The position numbers were made by a program, and so were the translations under genes. A stretch of DNA of 12,408 nt from DATFKA01 sp042095835 (GTDB taxonomy: Bacteria; Bacteroidota; Bacteroidia; Chitinophagales; Saprospiraceae). Location: assembly GCA_042095835.1 (NCBI GenBank), contig JBELML010000165.1, forward strand, positions 1 through 12,408, read 5' to 3'. The notes under the pieces were generated by a model. That model had not been told where the DNA came from and did no database searches. It saw nothing but the letters and a program-made list of their open reading frames with translations. Shown here in pieces: positions 1 through 6,684 of the stretch; within the stretch, counting starts at the first letter, position 1, and the number at the start of each line of letters is the position of its first letter.

Positions 1-139
1 CAATGCCTAGGCGGCCTCCCGCACTTCACTTATGACCTTTTTTGCACTTAATTTCGAGATATAAGCATTTCTTTTTAAGTTTTTATTTTAATGTGTTTGC
101 CCTAGCCTATTGTTAAGCACAAGGGAATAAGTGGAGCTT
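1..139. other. Non-coding stretch downstream of the caspase-hydrolase gene
   Basis: This stretch lies 3' of the minus-strand gene that ends at 140. I see no open frame of useful length and no convincing terminator stem with a T tract. An 8-bp palindrome (GCCTAGGC, 5-12) sits near the window edge, but nothing ties it to a function. The DNA is AT-rich from about 40 onward. Confidence 0.5.
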
Positions 140-3100
140 TTAGCTTTTGTCTTTTACAGATAAAAACCCTTTTAAAACCTTAATACTTTCCTCATTATGG
201 AAATAACTCAAATGGTCACAAGCGACGACTTTGACCTCTACCGCAGGATCAGGCAAAGTCTCCATACTATCCACTTTGACGGCTAAGTCATTATCATCTA
301 CATCAAAGACCAGATAATCCATAAAGAGGTACATCCCCTTATGCTGCAATCCTTTTTTGGCCTTTTGCCAAAAGGGATCATCGGGATCAATTGGGGCTTC
401 GATCAAGTTGGTATTTCCAGCTACTAGTTTGTAATCGATTGTACTGGTATCGAAGGTGCTAAGCTTGTTCAAATGCTTAATGAACTCAGAACTTGGCGAC
501 ATCTGATTAAGCGTATGAAATACCTGTCTACCAAGAAATGAAAATACGGGAATAAAAGGCTGCAAAGAGGGAAGGCCATTCATGCCCAAACCAAGCAGGC
601 CCGTAATTTTTTTCCTAAAATCAGCAGTTTCGCTGCCCCCGTTAGGTGTCCCTGCTTGTATCAATTGAGCGACTAGCTTTTCGCCACCCAACTGCTCAAT
701 CATCACTCTACTAACCAGACCTCCCATCGAATGGGCAAGAATTGTGATTTGCTTTTTCTTGATACCAGTATCCTTTAGACAAGCAAGCAGATGGGCGGCA
801 GTTTCCTCAATCGGTGTGTTGAGATTCTCATAATTATAGGTCAGGATAGCACCAAAATGCTCCTTTGCCCGCAGCTTTTCAAAGGCGGCCTCCACCTGAG
901 CATCGGTATTTCCGATGATACCGTGAATGAGTAGGAGTACCTGATCTTTTTTAGCTTTTTTTAGCTGCTTTTGGAGCTCCTTTTTTATAGCTTGTTGCGC
1001 TTGGGTATCCTTTTTGGGGCCACCAAAATAATCGATTGTAGTGATCTTATCTTTTTGATACTGCTGAATTAAACTCAGCGATCGATATTGATGCTCCCCA
1101 GTAAGTCTACTCCAAATCAGTTTATTAAAGAAGAGTTTGATAGATTTTTTAACGCTCCGCTGGTTGATGTCTAGGTCATCTTCGGAGTCATTGCCGATGA
1201 CAATATCGGTGGCCTTTGGGAGCGTTTCTATGACCACTGCTCCTTTCTCATTGGTATATCCGATTGGGAAATAAATATCCGCTTCAGGATCGTAGCCAAA
1301 GGGAACGATGGATTCATCATTTTGTAAAAAATCACCAGGTTCAACCATCAAGGGCTTGTCAGGTTGAATAATATTTGGATCATTTACCTTGGTGAGCTCC
1401 AGGATACTGATTTGTTGTCCTGGATCGCTAGCAGGAGATCTGGAAAATATGCCTTCACCGGCTTCTATTCCATTAAATAAATGAGCTGGCGGAAGGATGG
1501 TTTTAGGATTATAAGTAGATCGACTGTTCTCCAAATCTTTCTGCACTCTTTTAGCTCGCGATGCATTGGTTGCAGAAACCTCAGCTTGAAAAGTTGTGGG
1601 GCCATTTACAGACATAGTTATGCTAGCAAGACGGCTAACTTCACTGTAAGGTCTATATTTCCTGAAAGTCCGCGAAATATTCGTTGACTTTCCATCTTTT
1701 AAGTGTACGCTATCCAAAGGTAAACTTAAGGTAATCGGAACCTTGATTGTAAACCAATCGTCTTCCTTTTCAGAAACTGGGAAAAAGCCTCCTGGGTCCC
1801 TAAAACCCATCAAATTAAGTGGCTCTTGAATGAAGTTTTTCGTAGAGAAAGGTTGTTTAGAAATAATGGCTAATAGGTAGTTTTTAGTTTCAGTCAAACC
1901 AAATTCATGGTAGAAATAATTGAAGGAAACAGGCATAAAAGGATACAGTAATTTATTTCCTGCATCATTATAAGTGAGCTCATAGGACGCTCCAGGAGCT
2001 AATTCAATACTCCCGTCGCTGATCTGAAAAACGCCATAAGCACTACTGAGGTATAGCATACTCACCCAATAGCCCTGAAAATCTGATTTATTATTTAGCT
2101 TAAGACCAAGACCTGGATGCAGGTATCGGTTTCCTTTTTTCTTAAATGGAAGAAAAACTTCATCTGGATCTTTTAGACGCTCTTGGGGTACTAATTCTTT
2201 GAGTATATCATAAGCATTAACTTGCCCGGGGCGAATTTTTGCGTTATAATCGATACCTACTATAGGCGTACATTCTACTTCAATATCCGATCTAGGAATA
2301 AGCGTTGCTGGGTTGTTTAATTGTAAGGTATTTTCCCATTTGGCAATATGATTCGCATCAATAAGGCTATTAACGACTCTTTCCGTTTTGGTGAAAATGG
2401 GGACATCTCCATCTGGTACCATGAGGTAGAAATGTCGTTTTTGACCATGCTCGACACAGTCAATGATATACTTCGGGCGTTCGCCGGGTTTGACTTTATG
2501 GATGTAATAAAAATCTTTGGCCGTTTTAAATTTATCATCTAAGGTTGCACCTTCCTGAGGGCTCAGTCGCTCACTATATCCTACGCCCACACTAGGGAAA
2601 GGCATGCGATGGATCACCGCACTTAATTGCTTTTGCTGATCTGCCTCCGTAAATGCACTAGCATCTAGCAAGCACTCCTGTCCTTTTACCTCCAGGACCT
2701 CCACCAGCCGTTCAGAGCCATCCGTCAATTTAATCAAGGACTGATCTGCTCCGTTTGAAGGCAATAGACCATTGATGGCCCCTGCATTCAAAAACCATTC
2801 CTCAAAGTTGCCCAACTTTCTAAAGCCCAGCTCAAAAGTATGGACTGGCTCTTTGAAGCTATTGCGTAAAAAGTACAGGTCCTCGTCGGCAGAATCGTAG
2901 CGGTACAATACTGGAATTTGCTTGCTCGCTAATCCCCTCACTTCCAATTCTACGCGCCGCATCAATTGTCCATAACTGATCTCCGTACCAGATTGGGATA
3001 GTGTTTTTAGCAGACTATGCGTAAAGACACCGTGCTGTCGCCGGCCTGGAAAACGCGGATCAATGGTACTATCTAGGTTACGCTCATTGGCCACCTCTGC

Positions 3101-3838
3101 ATCTCTACATGCTGATAGGCTGATATAAGAAAGCCCTTTCATGCCATCTTTAGCAATCCGATCTTTTCCTGTAAAAGGATGGTAGAGGGAGTTTCCTGCT
3201 GGATTAAAACCAAGGATGCTATTCAGGTCTTTGATACCGGCACCGGGATCCTCCATACGCTGCTTGGTCTCATCATCAGAGCGGGTGATAGAGCCAGAAT
3301 GACAACTATCAAAAACGGAGAGGAAATGGATTCCTTTTTGCTGATCGGTTTTCGTTTTTCCTTCCAGTGTTTGAGCGATGAGAAAGGCCAATTCTTTATC
3401 CAATAAATCACGCTGCCCCTCATTGCGGCTATCTGCACAAACGAGGGTCTGTAGGTTGCCATCAGGAGCTATTTCAGAAAAGATAGGCGGTGCATCCACA
3501 AATGAACCATGACCACAGTAGTAGAAAAAACAATAATCGCCTAGCTTAGGGTCTGCGGCTTGGAAGTGGCTAAAGGCATCGACGATAGCTGCACGGGTAG
3601 GCTCCTCAAAATGAATGCCTTTTTGTTCGATTAAATCTACTTCATCGCGGTGGGGGAGTAGCAGGTAGCGGGGCTCCCAATTAATTTGTTGTGGGGTGCC
3701 ATCTACTGCGGCTTGAGTACAAAGATTTTGGAAATAATCGCTTGCTGCGAGAACGTCGTTAATACAGCCGTCCAATTGTCGACAATTGGTGTAAGCATTG
3801 ATGCCTACAAATACGGCGTAAAAGGTGGGTTTGCTCAT
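140..3838 (-). CDS. Caspase-fold protease fused to a lipase-like alpha/beta-hydrolase, 1232 aa
   Basis: Residues ~5-325 form a peptidase C14 (caspase/metacaspase-like) domain: a first strand AVFVGINAY, catalytic His110 in YYCGHGS, catalytic Cys179 in FDSCHSGS, and a p10-like segment (GVFTHSLLKTL, ~270-280). Residues ~335-395 look like a small beta-rich module; ~400-960 match nothing I recognise. Residues ~965-1225 are an alpha/beta-hydrolase of lipase/PGAP1-like type: oxyanion segment LLLIHG (H972-G973), nucleophile Ser1037 in AHSMGG, GTPNGG at 1063-1068, a likely acid around Asp1184, and His1209 in ACDHLSYF. All core catalytic residues are present, so both enzymes could be active. There is no signal peptide or membrane helix, so it is probably cytoplasmic. 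I chose the ATG at 3838 because the caspase fold starts there; the frame stays open 52 codons further upstream, but that segment does not resemble protein and overlaps the divergent gene. Substrates are unknown; a conflict or cell-death role is inference from domain content. Confidence 0.9.
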   Translation of the reverse strand: MSKPTFYAVFVGINAYTNCRQLDGCINDVLAASDYFQNLCTQAAVDGTPQQINWEPRYLLLPHRDEVDLIEQKGIHFEEPTRAAIVDAFSHFQAADPKLGDYCFFYYCGHGSFVDAPPIFSEIAPDGNLQTLVCADSRNEGQRDLLDKELAFLIAQTLEGKTKTDQQKGIHFLSVFDSCHSGSITRSDDETKQRMEDPGAGIKDLNSILGFNPAGNSLYHPFTGKDRIAKDGMKGLSYISLSACRDAEVANERNLDSTIDPRFPGRRQHGVFTHSLLKTLSQSGTEISYGQLMRRVELEVRGLASKQIPVLYRYDSADEDLYFLRNSFKEPVHTFELGFRKLGNFEEWFLNAGAINGLLPSNGADQSLIKLTDGSERLVEVLEVKGQECLLDASAFTEADQQKQLSAVIHRMPFPSVGVGYSERLSPQEGATLDDKFKTAKDFYYIHKVKPGERPKYIIDCVEHGQKRHFYLMVPDGDVPIFTKTERVVNSLIDANHIAKWENTLQLNNPATLIPRSDIEVECTPIVGIDYNAKIRPGQVNAYDILKELVPQERLKDPDEVFLPFKKKGNRYLHPGLGLKLNNKSDFQGYWVSMLYLSSAYGVFQISDGSIELAPGASYELTYNDAGNKLLYPFMPVSFNYFYHEFGLTETKNYLLAIISKQPFSTKNFIQEPLNLMGFRDPGGFFPVSEKEDDWFTIKVPITLSLPLDSVHLKDGKSTNISRTFRKYRPYSEVSRLASITMSVNGPTTFQAEVSATNASRAKRVQKDLENSRSTYNPKTILPPAHLFNGIEAGEGIFSRSPASDPGQQISILELTKVNDPNIIQPDKPLMVEPGDFLQNDESIVPFGYDPEADIYFPIGYTNEKGAVVIETLPKATDIVIGNDSEDDLDINQRSVKKSIKLFFNKLIWSRLTGEHQYRSLSLIQQYQKDKITTIDYFGGPKKDTQAQQAIKKELQKQLKKAKKDQVLLLIHGIIGNTDAQVEAAFEKLRAKEHFGAILTYNYENLNTPIEETAAHLLACLKDTGIKKKQITILAHSMGGLVSRVMIEQLGGEKLVAQLIQAGTPNGGSETADFRKKITGLLGLGMNGLPSLQPFIPVFSFLGRQVFHTLNQMSPSSEFIKHLNKLSTFDTSTIDYKLVAGNTNLIEAPIDPDDPFWQKAKKGLQHKGMYLFMDYLVFDVDDNDLAVKVDSMETLPDPAVEVKVVACDHLSYFHNEESIKVLKGFLSVKDKS

Positions 3839-3984
3839 GACTTGGATTAGGTTAATTATTTGGGCAAGGTACCAAAATGCGCAGGAAAAATACACTTTAG
3901 TTTTACTATACCAAATAAGATATTTAAATTGTCGCCTTTCTAATGAGCCAAGTAGGCTAGCTTTCAATGTAGACAAACAAAAAC
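3839..3984. promoter_or_regulatory. Divergent intergenic region between the caspase-hydrolase and sglT
   Basis: These 146 bp separate two start codons facing away from each other, so promoters for both genes should lie here. The region is AT-rich. I looked for the Bacteroidota -7 element TAnnTTTG on both strands and found only near-matches (a TATTTGG on each strand), so I do not place a promoter exactly. The bases just before the sglT start (ACAAACAAAAAC) are the A-rich type of leader common in this phylum instead of a Shine-Dalgarno. Confidence 0.45.
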
Positions 3985-5670
3985 ATGGGTACATTTACAA
4001 CACTTGATACGATTATTTTTATTGCCTATGCGATCCTGATCATTTCGATCGGACTATGGGTAAGCCGCACGAAAAAAGGCGAAACGAAAACAGCGGAGGA
4101 CTATTTCCTCGCTGGAAAATCGCTGCCTTGGTGGGCAATTGGGGCTTCACTAATTGCGGCCAATATTTCTGCCGAGCAATTTATTGGAATGTCAGGCTCC
4201 GGCTTTGCGATTGGCCTTGCGATTGCCTCTTACGAATGGATGGCAGCTCTGACTTTACTTATTGTTGGTAAATTCTTTTTACCGATTTTCATCGAAAAGA
4301 AATTATATACCATCCCTGAATTCGTAGAAAAACGATTCAGTACCAACCTGAAGACCATCCTGGCCATATTCTGGATAGGTCTGTATGTTTTTGTCAATCT
4401 GACTTCGGTGCTTTATCTAGGTGGAAAAGCATTGGATACCATCATTGGTACCGGCGATGGGTCTATCGTTTTATACAGTATCATTGGTTTGGCGCTTTTT
4501 GCGGCTTCCTATTCTTTATGGGGAGGATTGGCTTCTGTAGCTTGGACAGACGTGATTCAGGTCGCCTTATTGATTGTTGGTGGGCTGATTACGACCTATT
4601 TGGCCCTACAAGCCGTCACACCGGAAGGGGGCATCTGGAATGGATTTGCCTATTTGTATGAAGTCGTACCGGAGAAGTTTTCGATGATTCTTTCTCAGGG
4701 AGAAATCATAACGCCCAATGGTCGAGATGCCTGGTTTGATCTTCCAGGATTGGCCGTTTTGATTGGTGGTATGTGGGTAGCCAATCTATATTACTGGGGT
4801 TTTAACCAATATATCATCCAGCGGACTTTGGCGGCGAAGAGTTTGAAGGAATCTCAGAAAGGGATTGCCTTTGCGGCCTTTTTGAAATTGATCATACCCT
4901 TGATTGTAGTGATTCCGGGCATCATTGCTTATGTGATGAATCTGGATGATGGAGAGTTAGTCAAAGCTTCTCTCGACCCCGCATTCCTGAATGACGAAGG
5001 AGGTGTCGTGAATGATAATGCTGCCCCTTGGTTGATCAGTGAATTCGTACCTGTAGGTTTGAAAGGATTAGTGGTAGCTGCTCTAGCCGCGGCGATTGTG
5101 TCCTCCTTGGCTTCGATGCTGAATTCTACCTCTACGATCTTCACTATGGATATTTACAGACCATTCATCAATCCAAAGGCATCTGAAACTCAAACGGTAA
5201 ATGTAGGTCGTATAACGGCTGCAGTTGCGTTGGTTATCGCGGTGATTATTGCACCATCTCTAGGGAATTTAGGGCAGGTCTTTCAGTACATCCAAGAGTA
5301 TACAGGTATTGTGAGTCCAGGTATTTTGGCGGTCTTCCTAATGGGTTTATTCTATAAGAAAGCGACCAATAATGCTGCCATCTGGGGTGTGGTTGCCTCT
5401 ATTCCGATTGCGATGTACTTCAAGATCGGACCGAATGGTTGGCTGAATTCTCCTTTATTTGTGGATATACCTTTCATGCATCAGATGTTCATTACCTGTT
5501 TGGCAAGTATAGGTATCATCATCTTGCTCTCTTATCTAGAAAACAAAGGTGCAGAAGACGAAAAAGGAATACCGATCACCAGAAGCACTTTCGCCACTGA
5601 TCCGGTGTTTAATATTAGTGCGGTTGTGGTTTGTGTGATCTTAGCGGCCTTGTATGCTTTTTTCTGGTAG
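3985..5670 (+). CDS. sglT: SSS-family sodium/sugar symporter, vSGLT-like, 561 aa
   Basis: An inner-membrane protein of about 13 hydrophobic helices that should import a hexose with Na+. It closely resembles, as I remember it, the structurally solved Vibrio galactose transporter vSGLT. The sugar-site residues are conserved: Gln65, Glu84, Asn267, the gate Tyr270, Lys301 and Gln437 match vSGLT Q69, E88, N260, Y263, K294 and Q428. The Na2-site positions A58, I61, A370, S373 and S374 are also kept. Signature stretches include YFLAGKSLPWW (40-50), NISAEQFIG (60-68) and SSLASMLNST (373-382). The chain stops at ALYAFFW, where vSGLT goes on into a last helix, so TM14 appears absent; I believe Bacteroidota relatives often end this way. 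Galactose or glucose as substrate is inferred from the ligands, not shown. It starts at an ATG behind an A-rich leader, and a terminator follows within 40 bp, so it is probably monocistronic. Confidence 0.93.
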   Translation: MGTFTTLDTIIFIAYAILIISIGLWVSRTKKGETKTAEDYFLAGKSLPWWAIGASLIAANISAEQFIGMSGSGFAIGLAIASYEWMAALTLLIVGKFFLPIFIEKKLYTIPEFVEKRFSTNLKTILAIFWIGLYVFVNLTSVLYLGGKALDTIIGTGDGSIVLYSIIGLALFAASYSLWGGLASVAWTDVIQVALLIVGGLITTYLALQAVTPEGGIWNGFAYLYEVVPEKFSMILSQGEIITPNGRDAWFDLPGLAVLIGGMWVANLYYWGFNQYIIQRTLAAKSLKESQKGIAFAAFLKLIIPLIVVIPGIIAYVMNLDDGELVKASLDPAFLNDEGGVVNDNAAPWLISEFVPVGLKGLVVAALAAAIVSSLASMLNSTSTIFTMDIYRPFINPKASETQTVNVGRITAAVALVIAVIIAPSLGNLGQVFQYIQEYTGIVSPGILAVFLMGLFYKKATNNAAIWGVVASIPIAMYFKIGPNGWLNSPLFVDIPFMHQMFITCLASIGIIILLSYLENKGAEDEKGIPITRSTFATDPVFNISAVVVCVILAALYAFFW

Positions 5671-5707
5671 TAGAAATCGACAGCATAAGATATAATCATT
5701 TCTAAAT

Positions 5708-5740
5708 AGGAGTCCTCCCAAATTTTTCGGGAGGACTCCT
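5708..5740 (+). terminator. Terminator-like hairpin after sglT
   Basis: A perfect 12-bp stem (AGGAGTCCTCCC at 5708-5719 with GGGAGGACTCCT at 5729-5740) encloses the 9-nt loop AAATTTTTC and starts 38 bases after the sglT stop. The downstream T tract is poor (TCATTTTCTCC), so termination may be only partly intrinsic, but position and stem strength fit a transcript end. Confidence 0.8.
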
Positions 5741-6018
5741 TCATTTTCTCCTCTTTCATGTAATGTGATCAAGATTTGTGCTGCTAGGGACATCTTTTGT
5801 GCAGATGTTTATAAAACAAAAGAATAGCGCGCCGGAAGGCCTGTCATACGTCAAACACACATAGCGTACCTCAGGCATGCCGACATCCTATTGGCTCATT
5901 GCTCTTCCTAAATACCGACCAGACAGGAGGCTTTCTTGAATGGTATTCCTATCTCTAATATGAAGAATTATTTTACTCAGTTAAAATTTTATTTGTAATT
6001 TAATGTTGCTTTTTCCCA
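5741..6018. other. Non-coding spacer before the tandem array
   Basis: No frame here looks like protein. A small inverted repeat (ACATCT at 5790-5795 with AGATGT at 5803-5808, 7-nt loop) is visible but too weak to call. The last ~60 bases are very AT-rich and lead directly into the repeat array. Confidence 0.5.
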
Positions 6019-6256
6019 TGTGTCAAGTGTCAGGTGCCGGGTGTCAAGTGTCAGGTGTCAAGTGCCAGGTGCCAGGTCCTATATATTATGTCTCATGTGT
6101 TATGTCCTATGTGTCAGGTGCCATGTGTCAGGTGCCAAGTGTCAAGTCCTATGTCTCATGTCTCATGTGTAAGGGTCCAAGTGTCAAGTCCTATGTCTCA
6201 TGTATTATGTCTCATGTGTCAGGTGCCAAGTGTCATGTATTATATCTCATGTGTCA
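6019..6256. repeat. Degenerate heptanucleotide tandem array, 34 units in one register
   Basis: Read in steps of 7 from 6019, the sequence is 34 consecutive units of the form (T/A/G)GT(G/C)(T/C)CA, such as TGTGTCA, GGTGCCA, TGTCTCA, AGTCCTA and TGTATTA, with no insertion or deletion. Positions 2-3 (GT) and 7 (A) hardly vary; exceptions are units at 6033 (ends in G), 6082 and 6243 (TA instead of GT) and 6173 (GG). Units recur as short words (TGTGTCA-GGTGCCA; AGTGTCA-AGTCCTA-TGTCTCA), suggesting multi-unit duplications. Heptamer short tandem repeats are best known from cyanobacteria; this one lies in a Bacteroidota-type intergenic region. Because 7 is not a multiple of 3, frames through it yield repetitive pseudo-proteins. 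Confidence 0.95.
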
Positions 6257-6514
6257 GGTCTCCCTGTCCAGAGTCCGTCCCTTGGTCTCGCGGTCTCCAA
6301 GTCGCAGAGTCTCGCGGTCCCCTGTCTCCCGGTCCCCAAGTCGCAAGTCTTCCAGTCCCTAGGTCTCCCAGTCTCCCCGTCTTCCGGTCTCTCGGTCCCC
6401 CAGTCTATCCGTCTCCCGGTCTCCCTGTCTCCCAGTCCCCCGGTCTCCCTGTCCCAAAGTCCCCCGGTCCCCAAGTCGCAGAGTCTCCCCGTCTCCCCGG
6501 CCCCCAGTCCCCAC
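6257..6514. repeat. Degenerate octanucleotide tandem array continuing the heptamer array
   Basis: Directly after the heptamers the period becomes 8, with units of type GTCTCCCN (GTCTCCCG, GTCCCCAA, GTCGCAGA, GTCTTCCA). GTC starts lie at 6258, 6266, 6273, 6277, 6285, 6293, 6301, 6309, 6317, 6324, 6332, 6340 and 6347. From 6347 to 6514 there are 21 units of exactly 8 nt without a slip. A few short units (7 or 4 nt) occur near the left junction and at 6317 and 6340. The words GTCTC and GTCC are shared with the heptamer part, so the two arrays look related. Open frames on both strands here (for example GDRETG repeats on minus) are by-products of the repeat. Confidence 0.93.
6415..6472 (-). other. 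Potential G-quadruplex tract on the minus strand
   Basis: The plus strand has eight C-tracts of 3-5 bases at 6415-6417, 6423-6425, 6431-6433, 6437-6441, 6447-6449, 6453-6455, 6461-6465 and 6469-6472, separated by 3-5 bases. Read on minus, this satisfies the usual G3+N1-7 four-tract rule twice in tandem. It follows directly from the octamer unit GTCTCCCN. Folding in vivo is not shown. Confidence 0.6.
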
Positions 6515-6525
6515 TAAAATAGTGG
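6511..6525. repeat. Perfect small hairpin at the array's right edge
   Basis: CCACTA (6511-6516) and TAGTGG (6520-6525) are exact reverse complements around AAA. The hairpin overlaps the last octamer and marks where the array stops; T-rich sequence follows (TTGTTTGTCC). Confidence 0.55.
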
Positions 6526-6684
6526 TTGTTTGTCCTTGCAACTCTGCTAGTGGTCTTTAGTCGAGATCATATATTGATGATTTATTTATATTTTGCTTGA
6601 CTTCTTGGGAATTGGGAGGGCTTGACGACTTTACGAATTCCGCTGAATAAGTACGTTTTCCGTTAAGGATCCAAAATTTATACA
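6526..6684 (+). promoter_or_regulatory. Leader region of the VPS10-like gene
   Basis: This is the only space between the repeat array and the next gene, so its promoter is expected here. AT-rich sequence around 6570-6595 is the likeliest core region, but I could not find a well-spaced TTG / TAnnTTTG pair. AAGGA (6665-6669) lies 15 nt before the ATG, somewhat far for a normal Shine-Dalgarno. Confidence 0.35.

Noticed and set aside
3839..3994. A 52-residue N-terminal extension of the caspase-hydrolase
   Set aside because: The extension overlaps the divergent sglT start and the shared promoter region, and its sequence is not protein-like; the caspase fold begins at the ATG at 3838.
6019..6514. 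CRISPR array
   Set aside because: Units are 7-8 nt with no spacers and no 20-40 nt direct repeats; no cas genes are present.
6003..6541. Several open frames on both strands through the repeat array (proteins rich in CQVSS or GDRETG repeats)
   Set aside because: They are mechanical products of 7- and 8-nt repeats, which lack stop codons in several frames; they have no domain, no start signal and no codon-position bias.
6574..6595. Bacteroidota promoter (TTG ... TATATTTTG) before the VPS10-like gene
   Set aside because: The -7 element has one base too many, and the spacing of about 10 nt is far too short.
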